Position numbers and translations under genes: made by a program. A stretch of 64,000 nt of DNA from NCBI GenBank assembly GCA_037178675.1, contig JAYMGJ010000120.1, forward strand, positions 62,001 to 126,000. The letters run 5' to 3'. Of the stretch, positions 1-11,375 are shown one piece after another. Under the pieces are notes generated by a model, which saw only the letters and a list, made by a program, of their open reading frames with translations, did not search any database and had not been told where the DNA came from. Source of the stretch: Scleroderma bovista. Its lineage: Eukaryota > Basidiomycota > Agaricomycetes > Boletales > Sclerodermataceae. Each line of letters opens with the position of its first letter. Position 1 is the first letter of the stretch.

Positions 1-429
1 GGGAGTGCGTCAACAGATTCTTGCATCCGCTCTGAATGCGCCCAAGCCTTTTGATTCCACATCGCAAGGGCAGTAACACCTGTGCAATACTCCAAGATTT
101 CGAGTGTCACCTCTGGCATCATGTCGCCAAACATGCAAAGCCTCTTGACAGCACCTCGTGCGAAGGAATGTGGGGATCGTCGCTGGCGAAGACATGTAAC
201 GAAGCGTCGACCTTCTCTGTCACTCCCGAGTATCACTTTTTCGTAAAGCATGGGTTCCATCCTGGTCATTGTCATTCTATCGACTTAATATTTATCTATG
301 ATGATGAAGTACTCACCAGTCATGAACCCATCCACAGACACGCAAGATCATGGCGAGGATATGATTGTTTCCGCCCGAGGCAAGGAGAAGTATCTCTTGT
401 TTAAGCTCAAGCGGAAGTTCCTTTCCCAT
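1..429 (-). CDS. F-box-like protein of the agaricomycete leucine-repeat family, 3' end outside window
   Basis: The gene reads leftwards and runs off the left edge. Exon 1 (429-317) starts MGKELPLELKQEILLLAS, an F-box-like helix. A 55-bp intron (316-262, GTGAGT...CAG) joins in phase to exon 2 (261-1), giving VHDWMEPMLYEKVILGS followed by a leucine-repeat-like stretch (RLCMFGDMMPEVTLEIL, GVTALAMWNQKAWA). Large families of such proteins in mushroom fungi have an N-terminal F-box-like segment and irregular leucine-rich repeats, and are presumed substrate receptors of SCF ubiquitin ligases. That role is inferred from the family. The intact gene at 31902-32784 belongs to the same type. The start is the first ATG before the F-box-like segment. 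Plus-strand ORFs over the same bases are treated as shadows. Confidence 0.62.
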
Positions 430-989
430 GACACGTTCTGGGTACTTTCTATTCTTCTTTGAGTTATAACTGAACATCTCAGACTTCTGAACTCGAGATC
501 AAATGGGCAGCGGCCCGTATATTCCGAACGGATCTTGCAAAGTTGGATGATCAATGTACGTGTGGCTGGTTCAACTTTCTTTTTAACTCTAATTGATATC
601 GGGAACAGTGTGGTTAGTCGGTCCCCATACATCCAAGTTCGGCCCAAGACAGCCCTTGCTAGGTTCGATCTTCGCTTTCGCCGTATGGACCGGGAATAGA
701 GGCTGACATACAATGTACAACATTCCACCCTGATCACCTGCTCATCCTTGGTGTCATACTTCCAACGTTGCACACTCGCCGGTGACGTCGCAGTGGTCCC
801 GACATCTGATTCGAATGAAACACCTCATCGTTGTGTGCTTGTACGTAAGAGTGAACAACCAAAATCTTTTCCAAGAAAGTACAGTACATGTTCTTCTCAT
901 TTACTAAATATTTACTTCCTGTTGCAACTCGCGTCAGTACAATACGACTAGGTTGGCTAGGTATAAGACTTACCTTGGATGATGATCCT

Positions 990-1304
990 TTATGCACCAC
1001 TGATACCATGGCTGCGGTGCAATGCATCGATTGTGTTCACTACATGAACATACAAGTTCATGATCGCAATCGGGTTTAGCTCAAAGAACACGAATATAGC
1101 TTCTGGTGATACGATCGTCATATCATCAAGAGTGTGAACTCCTAGCCATTGTAGAGGCAAGAAGAAGGTTTCTCGCCAATGCCACCCGGGTTCATCGATA
1201 TCGAGGCGATCAAGGAACGCTTCCAGAGCTGGGTATTGGACAAACGGGTATGTGATAATTTCTACGTCGACAAGAATCGTCGGGGCTGATCTATTTGCCA
1301 TCAA
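990..1304 (-). CDS. Unrecognised small ORF, 104 codons
   Basis: This is an uninterrupted minus-strand reading frame with natural-looking composition (LGVHTLDDMTIVSPEAIFVF, FELNPIAIMNLYVHVV). I do not recognise a family. It may be one exon of a longer gene: GT-AG-like sites lie just downstream near 1000-970, but no convincing continuation was found. A competing plus-strand two-exon model (ATG at 1180, second exon near 1425-1568) uses the same bases and cannot be excluded. The rest of 430-2144 shows no supportable gene. Confidence 0.25.
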   Translation of the reverse strand: MMANRSAPTILVDVEIITYPFVQYPALEAFLDRLDIDEPGWHWRETFFLPLQWLGVHTLDDMTIVSPEAIFVFFELNPIAIMNLYVHVVNTIDALHRSHGISGA

Positions 1305-2098
1305 CTTTCTCCAAGATCAGTATCATTCATTTGAGTGCAATAGTTACTGCTTACACCAATAATACTTGTGAAATGCTTTTGTGTGCGTTGATGAGTCTCT
1401 GGACTTCATCCTTCTGTTATGCAGGACATTATCGAAATGTCTGCGGACCATATCCGAATGCAAGCACACTTGGATGAAGATAGTATCCAGATCTCTGGAT
1501 TCCAGAAATTTACACCGAAAGGTAAGGTCAACTTTACACTCGAGATCCCAACTTTGAGGTTGGATTGAACTAAAAACTTCAGGGGTAAGTTATGAAATGA
1601 AGTGAAATAAGGATACGGCCAACTACGCTATACAAATGAAATGAGATTACGGCCGACTAGGTGTCAGCATCTACAATGTGTAGCCGAGCAAAAGTGCTCA
1701 CAATAGTCCCCGTTTGGTTAAGCTTTATCGTAAACCCCGTCCCCATCCAATCAGAGTGCTTCCTGAGTATTCAAAAACTCAGCAAGCGTGTAGCGTAATT
1801 CGACGATTTTGCTGATGCACCTGACGGTCCTGATATATTTTGATGATCGACATAGCGCCACTCCGAGAATGCAGATTACTTAAGAGTTCAGGACACCGTC
1901 GCCGCGCCTTCGATCAGCCTATCCCGGAACCGTGTCTAATTCTGCCTTCAAAGCGATCATGCCGTTCACTGTCCATTAAAGTTTCTCTTGAATTCCGCCG
2001 CACCTGCGCATGCGAGGAATGATCCGTCCGAACCCTGAGCTTTGGAACCGCCGCTCCAACTTTTCATAAGGGCTCATCGGTCCTGGATTCCGTGCAGG
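1305..2098. other. Intergenic stretch with no supported gene
   Basis: The only candidate is the second exon of the alternative plus-strand model near 1425-1568. No RNA gene, repeat array or recognisable transposon fragment was seen here. Confidence 0.4.
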
Positions 2099-2105
2099 TA
2101 TATAT
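2099..2105 (+). promoter_or_regulatory. TATA-like element upstream of the DUF6698-type gene
   Basis: The sequence TATATAT lies about 40 bp before the ATG at 2145. That spacing is short, so it serves this gene only if the 5' UTR is very short. Confidence 0.3.
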
Positions 2106-2144
2106 CACTCTTTAATTCTCAGCAAGACGCGTACTACAACTACC

Positions 2145-3630
2145 ATGGCTACTCCGTTAACAGCCCAGTCCGAACACGACCAGGACATAACTGATGTCGC
2201 CATGAGGCGACAAATCTCTGCACTCCGGGAGGAGGTTGCCATTCTTCGACATCCTCCAAAGCGAACGACGTGAGCTTTGGAATAGATTCCAATGGTCCAA
2301 TGACTTACTTTTGTTACAGAAACCGTTTTATACGGGCTGGGCGTGGCATTCGAAGAGTTGTATCACTCACCGCTCGAGCCCAGGACCTTGTGAACGAATC
2401 CGACCGACGCGTCTGTGTTGAGGACCATGGAAACACAACTAACTGTAAGGAGTAAGCCACCGTCCGGCGACGATTGAGGATCTTGTTCTGACAGCTCGTT
2501 TAAGACAGGACCGCTTGATGAGTGCCTACAGCGAACTGTTGCGCTACCATCCCTTCCTGCGGGGGGTATTCGATTCCCAATCGGACGTTCATCAACTTGC
2601 AGCCATTTGCGATGATGTGAGTTCTTTGGAATACGTTATACCATTTGTATGAGCTACTATTCCCCCACAGCTGGATGAAGGTGCTGATCGAGCTCGTGCC
2701 GAAGACACGAACCACCTCAAGGAGAGAGTGATAGACTGGATCAAGCCACGTTCCACAGACAGTACTGAACTCATGGAGCTTCTTGACCCTGGTATAAAAG
2801 ATGGGCGAGGGTTTGATCACGAACTTACTGGACGTTTACTCTGTCCGGTTGACTACAACTGGGAAGACTCTTCGTAAGTAATTTCCGATCATTCAAGCTT
2901 GTTTGATGAGCCGAATTTTCGATAGCGCACGGGAGGCAATTCGTGATTATCATCCAGATTTCCTCGTCACAGCGCACTCCTGGCCGTCATTCTTGTATGA
3001 AGGTGGAATATATGATGCGAACAATCCCAACAATGGTCTGTTTAAGGGCTCCCTGTTGGTTATGGTTCGTTGACCATCTCTATCATTGTGGTATTTTAAC
3101 TTATGCACACAAAGGCCTTCAAGTCTATCTTCACGTCTCCCAGTTCAACATCCAAGGAGATTCAAAATAAACATAAGAAGAATCAGGAATTTTCCGACCA
3201 TCGCACGCGAGCTCACGTGGCTGCATTGATTGGAATGAAGTCCATCTCACTGCATGCAATTGCCTATATCGCTGTTCAGGTATACTTCCTATCTTCTGTT
3301 AGGAATGGTATGTAGGTACTGACCCTAGTATTCAAGCTTCGTTTTGCCTTGTCGAGCTGTGGAAGCTGGCGGACAATTGATGGGGAATTTGATTACGACG
3401 CCTTTTATAACAACATCATTGATTTTTTCGAGAATACCGAAACCCCGCAAGAGAAAAAATTTATTCGAGACCTACTAATCTGGTGGAACCGGTGAGTCAT
3501 CGCAATCCTAGTTACCATGCCTAACCTCTTCGACAGAGAGGTCTTCACGCGTGAAAGAGTTGCACAATATTGTCCCCCGGATATCCAAAGGTTTTCCGTG
3601 GCTAAATCCTTCCATAAGAAAGGTTTGTGA
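2145..3630 (+). CDS. DUF6698-type basidiomycete protein, function unknown
   Basis: Eight exons join in one frame: 2145-2269, 2320-2444, 2495-2616, 2671-2873, 2926-3064, 3115-3279, 3337-3491 and 3537-3630. The N-terminus is short and probably coiled (MRRQISALREEVAILR), followed by IRRVVSLTARAQDLV. The conserved core contains LLCPVDYNWED, DYHPDFLVTAHSWPSFLYE, NNGLFKGSLLV, AFKSIFTSPSS, ALIGMKSISLHAIAYIAVQ and LRFALSSCGSWRTIDGEF. I recognise this as the DUF6698 family, which is multiplied in Agaricomycetes and has no known function. A diverged paralogue with closely matching exon structure lies at 33652-35190. No stop or frameshift interrupts the exons, so it looks intact. Donor GTTCGT at 3065 is weak but keeps the frame. 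Confidence 0.8.
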
Positions 3631-4090
3631 GCGGAGGGGCTTTCTTATGACGGTGCATAATTTCTGTACTTGTAGTTAAATAGTAGTATACTCTATGACT
3701 CGGAATTTGAGTCACCTGTAAATTACATATAGGATTGGAAGTGCACACTTTTGATATCTGGCTATGCATCATTCATTGTGCCACAGATTACATAAATGTT
3801 ATATGAATGTGTGACATAAGAGATGTGCAAATTCATGCCAAAAAATGCCCATTATGTTCATCTTGTGTCTACATCAGAAGAAGAAGATATATTTACTATG
3901 TCACAATATAGTGAATTTTATGAAGACAATGAGCACAATGACATAGTAGCAATCCATGTACATTGTCTGGCTAGAATACATCTGTGAACCATAAAATACT
4001 CCTTGCTGTACATTCCTAAGCCTATACAGTATTGGATTTATGTATATTAATAGTTATCATGACTGAGCATTGTATCAGATTCAATGAATG

Positions 4091-4817
4091 CATATGTATT
4101 ACCATGCCTATCATAATGTGCTAACTTGCCATTACCTGTAAACTTTGTGTGAAGCTCAAAGCCTTATATGGCCACATATGCCATTATCCAATAGGATGTG
4201 TATTGCCATGCCTATCATAATGGGCTAACTTGCCATTACCTGTAAACTTTGTGTGAAGCTCAAAGCCTTATATGGCCACATATGCCATTATCCAATAGGA
4301 TGTGTATTGCCATGCCTATCATAATGGGCTAACTTGCCATTACCTGTAAACTTTGTGTGAAGCTCAAAGCCTTATATGGCCACATATGCCATTATCCAAT
4401 AGGATGTGTATTGCCATGCCTATCATAATGGGCTAACTTGCCATTACCTGTAAACTTTGTGTGAAGCTCAAAGCCTTATATGGCCACATATGCCATTATC
4501 CAATAGGATGTGTATTGCCATGCCTATCATAATGGGCTAACTTGCCATTACCTGTAAACTTTGTGTGAAGCTCAAAGCCCTATATGGCAACATATGTCAT
4601 TGTCCAATAGGATGTGTATTGCCATGCCTATCATGATGTCCTGACTTGCCATCACCTGTAAATTTTGTGTGAAGCTCAAAGCCTTATACAGCCATATATG
4701 TCATTATTGAATAGCATGTATATTGCCATGCCTATCATGATGGGCTAACTTGCCATCACCTATAATTTTTGTGTCAAGCTCAAAGCCTTATACAACCATA
4801 TATAACATTATCCAACT
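4091..4817. repeat. Satellite of 104-bp units, about seven copies
   Basis: The marker TATTGCC (TATTACC in the first unit) recurs at 4096, 4201, 4305, 4409, 4513, 4617 and 4721, an almost constant 104-bp step. Each unit contains TGCCATGCCTATCATAATG, then GTGTGAAGCTCAAAGCC and a palindrome-rich part (TATATGGCCACATATG). Central units are nearly identical. The last two are diverged (CATCACCTATAATTTTTGTG) and the array ends mid-unit. The pattern fits unequal exchange, with old units at the edge. The array follows the DUF6698-type gene and overlaps no coding frame. Confidence 0.93.
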
Positions 4818-4929
4818 TATGATCAATACAGGGTTCAGCCAATCTGATAAATCATGTCCTTGTTTAAGGACATGAGAAGTGTGATCAAGTGTTATCTGAC
4901 ATAGACTGAATGGGCTTACAGAACTGATA

Positions 4930-5025
4930 GTTTGTGTATTACCATGCTCTATCATAATGTGTTAGGTTACCATTACCTATAAATCTTGTGTGAAGCTTAA
5001 AGCCTTATAAAGACTTATAAGGCCA
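4930..5025. repeat. Diverged outlying unit of the 104-bp satellite
   Basis: The sequence GTGTATTACCATGCTCTATC, then ACCATTACCTATAAATCTTG and GTGTGAAGCTTAAAGCC, repeats the order of motifs of the main array after a gap of about 115 bp of unrelated sequence. Confidence 0.75.
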
Positions 5026-6021
5026 TGCATGACTATCCTCGTCAGATAGTCACGTGTTAGACATGGTACTTATTGCAAAGTGCATATACAGCATTATCGG
5101 AAAAATTCAGTCCCAGTGATGGTATTGGCTGTACAATCAAACGAGAAGAAGCGAGGTCGAGACCCTGTGTCCTCGAGATGTCCCACCGTATTTGAGAGAG
5201 AGATTGGGAGAAGCCGTTCCTGCGGATCCCCGTGGGGGTCATCTGAGCCCCAGAGACTTGGCATTAGTAGCCCATGTGGCAGTACTTCTTCTGCGAATCA
5301 CGAACCAACGGGGGGGGAAGTATCACGAGTGCACCTGTGCAGTCTGATATGGAACCAGTACCGTAATCTAAGCTAGAAAATCATGCTTCTGAGATACAGA
5401 TATAGGAGCCAACTTGTAACATCAAACCCTCCGCTATCAAACAGATTGGTGGTGAGATACAATAAGCATCCCTCAGATTGATGAGCAACTTCTGAAGAGG
5501 GGTTGTGGAACTCCATCACACAAGCACTGCTCCTCGATCGACTTCCCAGCACCTGGACAGCACCGAACTGGCAACTAAATGGATGAAAAAGAACTCACCA
5601 TGTGGGGAACGTGTGTGGGTGTGTACCTTGTATACTTGGCGCCCGCTGTACTTGAAACCGTCAGATCCGTAGATTGCCTCTCCAAGGCACAGCCACCTTG
5701 GACCCACTGGACCCTTGTTCATTTGTGCGCCAACACACGCCCACTCATGTACCTTCATACATTTCTCATTTCTTTTGTGAACCCACACGATAATCATGCG
5801 CGTAGATCAACTTCGGTCCCGCAGTGAGCTAAAACACTGAGCCCCATAATACACCGGGGTAGCGCTGCAACATATGATTGCATGCTAAGAGAATAAAGAA
5901 GGATGACTTGCCAGCATAAACGTGAAGGTGTAACAGATACCCAAGCCAGTAAGGATCCGCCGGCTCTACATGTAGATAAACTACTATCCACCAAGGGGCA
6001 ATCCCCAACTGTCTAGACGAC
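5026..6021. other. Intergenic stretch with no supported gene
   Basis: About 1 kb between the satellite and the lactate dehydrogenase gene. The open frames here (the longest about 98 codons, on both strands) show no recognisable motif or splice-consistent extension. Confidence 0.4.
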
Positions 6022-8180
6022 TTAAAGCTTCGGCTTGAATCGGGCGAGAGACAGCGGCTGATCTGTTCACCAACCGGAAGAGTCAATGTAGAAATAACAA
6101 TTCAGCAGCGAGAACGCACATGTCGAATTGTAAAGGTTATCCGCTGGTGTGACGCCGACATGTGCATGGAGAGCGCTCGCATCGACCAAGTCGGGCGTCA
6201 GCTCGTCGATGGTGCGAACGCCAATGAGACGCATGTTCATCTCCAGTTCATCCTAAATGGAAATCAGAAACCCGCCCCAAGCGAAAAACCAAGCCACACC
6301 CACCCTGAAGATCTGGAATGCCTTCTCGACACCGTCCTGTCCGTACGCACAGAACGAATACATGAACGCGCGCCCGACACCGACAGCGGAAGCACCCAGC
6401 GCGATCGCCTTGAGGACGTCGCTTGCGCGTCTGACACCGCCATCCACGAATACTGCGAACCGTGGGTTCGGCCATGGCCCGCGCATCTTGAGTGCCTCGA
6501 CGATGTCGACGAGGTTCTCAAGCCCGGACCGGGCAGTGTCGAGTTGGCGTCCGCCGTGATTAGAAAGTACGATCCCGGCTAGACCATGATCGTAGGCCAT
6601 CAAGGCATCCTGAGGGGTTGCAACACCCTTGAGGACGATAGCCACTATGATAGGATGTCGATGAAGCATGCCATGACGAGAAAGGGGGAAACTGACTGTT
6701 GGTGATGCTCTTGAACCAGGGAATATCTTTCCATGATAGGGATGGATCAATGAAAGACTGCAACGCCCCGTAAGCGAGTGGAAACGAGCAACCGGGTAAG
6801 CCGAAGTGTTTACCGAAATCGCACGAGCAACACCTTCGTCCTTCTTCACGCCTTGATCGCCTTCCTGGACTTTGGCGACACCGCTCTCGTCGACAAACTT
6901 CATACGCATGTCTTTTTCACGCCGACCGAGCTGTGGGGCATCGACGGTGATGAAGAGAGCCTTGACGCCCCGTTTTTCGGCATGCTGGACGTAGTGCTTT
7001 GTAATTTCCCTGTCGCGGTTCACATAGAGCTGGAGAAAGAGGGTTTGGGCGGGGGCCGCTGCGTCCACGATGTCGTCAAAGGCGCACGAGGCCAGAGTCG
7101 GAATCTGACATATGTGGAGGTGTGAGCCAAAAACGGGTGAACACAATGGGCTTTCCAAATAGAGCAAGAAACCCCTATGCATACTGACCATTTGGATGAC
7201 ACCGTGTTTGCCGGCGGCACGGGTCAAATTGAGCTCGCCATCAGGGTGTCCCAGTTTGCCGAGCGCGGTGGCCGACTGCCAATCATTGCCACCGCATCAG
7301 TGTTTCAGTGGTACATACCCCGCAAGGATTAGTGGAGAAGTTTAATAAAGGCGTGCCAGTGGCGAGGTGGATAGAATGACACACGTACGATGTAGACAGG
7401 AAGCGATGATGTGTAGCCCAAGATGGACACGGACCAGTTGACGGTGGAAACGTCTCGAAGGACACGCGGACGGAACCAAACCCTAGAGTGGGTCAAGTAT
7501 TGTTTCAGCTATGCGGGGAAATGAGCTTGCCTCTGATAGGCTGCGCGATTCTCCCGAATGGTGATCTCGTCATCGGATGCAGAAGAGTAGTACGCCCATG
7601 CTTTGGGAGGGAGAATGGCTTTGGCAACGGCCTGATACCATGACCATCAGAGGTCAGGTGGTCTGATCTTTGGGGAGACTGACCTCAAAGTCGTGCAAGT
7701 TGACGATTTCGTCGAGGGACGGGCGGGCAGCCATCAGCTCTTGGCGTCTCTTCTCTTCTTGGGTGAGCACCTTTTCCATCCGAACGACTGTCTTGGGATC
7801 AACTGGACCCAGACTGCGTGCGCATGGTGAGCAGCGTGCCAAGTGACCTGTACAGATGGACACTGACTGGTTTTCTTTTGGAAGATGCGTGGTAATTGCA
7901 TCTGGTGGGTGAATCGGGTCATATGCTTCACTTGTAGGTTGTGAGGAACAAATCGCCAAGGGGGAAGCTGGGACCTACGTTGCATCTTTCCCCGCATATT
8001 TGAGGATGATCTTGCTTCCACCGGGGTGTTCTAGACGCGTTAGTGAGTGTGCACGCGTGTGGTATGAAGGTGTGTACCTGGCAGGAAATCTGTTACATCG
8101 TACACCTTTCCATGTACGATGATCCAGCAACTCTTTGCGCTGGCATGCTCTGCAACTGTCTGAGCGGAGATCAACGACAT
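6022..8180 (-). CDS. FMN-dependent L-lactate dehydrogenase, cytochrome b2 type (copy 1)
   Basis: The protein has an N-terminal cytochrome b5-like heme domain and an FMN alpha-hydroxyacid dehydrogenase domain. Exon 1 (8180-8078) gives MSLISAQTVAEHASAKS and KVYDVTDFLP. Exon 2 (8030-7979) supplies [17 protein letters not shown] with one heme-ligand His, and exon 3 gives [10 protein letters not shown] with the second. The flavin domain shows [45 protein letters not shown], the catalytic His and Arg in SNHGGRQLD, and [12 protein letters not shown]. The last small exon, ending at 6022, gives YQPLSLARFKPKL. The family oxidises L-lactate to pyruvate. In yeast electrons pass to cytochrome c in the mitochondrial intermembrane space. 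Here the predicted start leads straight into the b5 domain with no obvious targeting peptide, so location is uncertain. Roughly ten exons. A relative of the gene at 11376-13939. Confidence 0.88.
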
Positions 8181-8806
8181 GTTCGACTGGGAGAGACACA
8201 CACCTGTGGTTTTCTACATGGGCGGAGAGCAATAGGGGCACACGACGGGTGTTAGACCGGGCAATGGTCCCCTCTATCGCCCTTCCTCGGAACTGAGTTC
8301 GACACTCTCCTCCGCAGATGCGAGAGGGAGATTTGCACCGACCAAATAAGGCAGTGCTCAATGTCCGCTCAATAGCCCCCGTGTCCACGTGCACCGCTGA
8401 CTAAGCTGAGTTCGTGTACTACGTGACCCTGAAACATCCCCAAATATGCCTCAGCTTCAGTCTTCCCGTCCCGGCGATTTACCATCAGAGGCCATGTCTT
8501 TCGAGCCCAGTCTGACACAGGCGGCCGCTGCCAATCTCGCGCTGCACGGCGCGCAAGGTCCAAGTCATCCATTAAGGTTGCCCACTTGCCTTGCACGGCT
8601 ACGTAACACGGATTTACTCGACCCTTTCGAGGTGTCCGCCTACTGCGTCGGTAGGCTTCTGATCCGAAGCACCAGGTACGCAAAAAGGAAACAAATCCCC
8701 TCACCCGACCGTACAAATACTCGACCCCGGCAGCCATTCCATTCCAACACACTGGCCCTCGAACCAACATCCTCTTCTTTAATTACCCCCTTGTGTATAA
8801 ACCACC
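8181..8806. promoter_or_regulatory. Shared upstream region of divergent dehydrogenase and lyase genes
   Basis: This 626-bp spacer separates the ATG at 8180 (minus) from the ATG at 8807 (plus), so it must contain both promoters. A long minus-strand frame (8770-8369) has no recognisable motif and I treat it as chance. I saw no specific operator. Confidence 0.5.
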
Positions 8807-10284
8807 ATGCCGTTCTTACTTAGCGTACTTTCCTCCTTCCTCAGGGTGACCCCTGGACTCGACTACTACTTCAAGAAGCCAGACTCGACGGACGCACCTG
8901 TCCCTCCTGTCGTCTTTGCACATCGCCGTCCTCTCCTCACTCCTACTTCATCTTCCGACTCCCTTTCCTCCTCCACCGACTCCCTTTCTTCCACCGACAC
9001 ACTTGAATCCAAGGGTGCCCAACTCATCCCCGCTCCGGAGCGTTCTCTCACTCCAGGTGTATACTACAACTCCCGCTTCGACCCGGAGAACTTCCGCCAT
9101 GGTCCCCTTTCATACGACCCCGCAACTCGTCTCCGCCAAATGCTTGCTCGCCCAGGCATTGTCGTACGTGTCCACATTTTCTTCCGCCCAATGTAAATAA
9201 CAATCCATATACTAGGTCGCCCCCGGCATCTGTGATGGCATTAGTGCCCGATGTGCATTAGAAGCTGGCTTCGACTGCTTGTACCAGTCTGGCGCAGCAA
9301 CCACCGCTTCTCGTCTTGGAATGCCCGACCTCGCTATTGCCACCCTCAACGACTTTGTCCAGTCCGCTCAAATGGTCTGCGGGCTCAACCCCGTTACCCC
9401 CGTTATCGCGGACGCCGACACTGGGTACGGCATTTATATCCACTCTTTCTTCGTTCGGTTTCTCATCCCATGTTACAGCTTCGGTGGCACCGCGATGGTT
9501 GCTCGTACGGTGTACCAGTACATCCGTGCCGGCGTTGCAGCCATGCACATCGAGGACCAGGTCCAGACAAAGCGCTGTGGACACCTCATGGGCAAACAGG
9601 TTGTCTCGCGGGAAGAATTCCTTACCCGCATTCGGGCTGCTGTTCTTGCCCGTGATTCCATCCCAGGGGGCTCCAACTTCGTAAGTGCACTTTCCCACCA
9701 CGGTTTACATTCTTGTTCACCCCCGGTTTGCATCTCAAAGGTCATCATTGGGCGAACTGACTCTGCCCAAGTACTCGGTATGGATGAGGCTATCACGCGG
9801 CTCAAACTGGCCGCAGACGCCGGGGCCGATGTCTGTTTCATTGAGGGCGTCAAGACGGCGAGTCTTCTTACGAAGACCATCGAGGCGCTCAGCCCAAAAC
9901 CAGTCCTCGTCAACGTTATCTCCGGCGGTCTTACCCCCTCCTTCACGTGCAAGGAGGCAGAAGCACTTGGTGCTAAAATTATCAGTGAGTCTTGTCGTTG
10001 CAACCAACAACATCGTTGTTCATAAGGCCTCGTAGTCTTTTCGCTTGTTTCATGTGTCGCTGCTGTCCACGGTATTCGGGCTGCTATGCAGTCCCTCAAA
10101 AAGACGGGCACAGACTTTACGTCGGCCCAGGGCATGGATCCCAAAGCATTCTTCCAAGTCATGGGTGCGTTTGATTTTTTCTGCAGTCCACTCGTTTTTT
10201 TTTCTCTGACAACCGTCTACAGGCCTCGATGATGTGACAAGTCTAGACGCACGGGCAGGCGGAAAAGCCTTTGACGTCGTCTAG
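8807..10284 (+). CDS. Isocitrate lyase/PEP mutase superfamily enzyme
   Basis: Exon 1 (8807-9163) encodes an N-terminal extension with a Ser-rich stretch, then MLARPGIV. Exon 2 begins at 9216 (VAPGICDGISARCALEAGFD) and later exons give VIADADTGFGGTAMVARTV, MHIEDQVQTKRCGHLMGKQV and IIGRTDSAQVLGMDEAI. The metal-binding Asp/Glu residues and the KRCGH catalytic-cysteine motif are visible. The C-terminus is GLDDVTSLDARAGGKAFDVV. The superfamily makes or breaks C-C or P-C bonds next to a carboxylate (isocitrate, methylisocitrate, dimethylmalate lyases, oxaloacetate hydrolase, PEP mutase). The substrate cannot be fixed from motifs alone. An oxaloacetate hydrolase or methylisocitrate-type lyase is plausible. 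The Ser/Thr-rich N-terminus is longer than the usual catalytic fold. The gene lies between two lactate dehydrogenase paralogues. Confidence 0.85.
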
Positions 10285-11375
10285 ACTCTAGAGTGCCCAA
10301 GCCTTGCTATTTCATTGTTAATTTCATTTTGCTCTCATACTCGCATTCCTCTCTTTTTTTCGTTCCATACTCCTCACTTACCTTGCCGACAGCGGCAAGG
10401 TTGTAACACTACGAAACATTACATGGTATCACTGGGTTGCTATCGCCCCTAGAACACTCTTTTTAGTCCTGCTTACAGTAATTTTCCTGCAATGCTTATA
10501 TCTCCTCATCCCTTGAAATCAAGAAATTTGTCTTTCATGGTGTCTCTGTATGTAAAAATTTCGCACAAGGCTGATAGTAGTGTACGTTACCCTTTAGAAG
10601 CAATTTAGCCACAGGCACTTTTGTTGAAAGCCGGCGACGGCGCCCATTTATCGAGCGCGACACAGCCTGGACCGACCCTTCAAAAATCTACTAGTACTTG
10701 CGCCAGAATTCAGTGGCCCAAAAAATAGAAATACAATGACGTCATTGTTCAAATATTCTGTTCGGTTCCAGAATTTGCATGAGACTGAGTTCGCCGATCA
10801 GGTACAAATTGGGGCGAGTGTTTTTTTGAACTTTTTGTCGTCGGGAAACTACTATTCCTCATTCAAATAAGTTCGCGGCGGCCAAAGTTTGATGACAGAT
10901 CCTAAGTAGTCGCCACCAACGAGGAGTGACGTGATAGACCTAGTAATTTATAGAAAATGGTGACTGCCACCGGTGGCGGCTGCAGGCCAAAAACATGCAA
11001 CCATGGTCCGTTTTCTTGTTCCATGAGGGTGAGATTGGAGCAGCCTTGCAGCCCACCAGGACACTGCAAATGACGGGCTCTCCAACTGCTCCCACATCGT
11101 GCAAATTATAATGCATTCCTAAGTCTTCATTATGTATTTACGCCAATGAAAAGACATCGGCGGGTGGTCCGGTCCGGTATCCGGCCCGCGAGTCTTCCAC
11201 GTGTCACTTGGGAGTCACACGCGTCTGCTGTCCTCGACATCGCGTTCGTCAACGCACACTAAGAATTGAAACGAAGTCGTTTCCCTACTCTAACGACTTA
11301 GTCTTTTTGCAGGCTTTCACCCGGGGCGCCGATATCCGACGTACACGGGAGGGAACGTAGAACAGTGCCGGGAAG
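10285..11375. other. Intergenic stretch with no supported gene
   Basis: About 1.1 kb covering the 3' region of the lyase gene and the promoter region of dehydrogenase copy 2. No coding motif, repeat array or RNA gene was seen. Confidence 0.5.

Noticed and set aside
348..773. Long minus-strand frame and a plus-strand spliced model (FKLKRKFLSHDTFW joined to TSELEIKWAAARIF)
   Set aside because: The F-box-like gene on the minus strand explains 1-429 with clear family motifs and a phase-correct intron, so the plus model is a shadow. The part beyond 430 has no motif support.
8369..8770. 133-codon minus-strand frame upstream of the lyase gene
   Set aside because: It lies in the spacer between two divergent genes, shows no family motif and has no matching splice extension.
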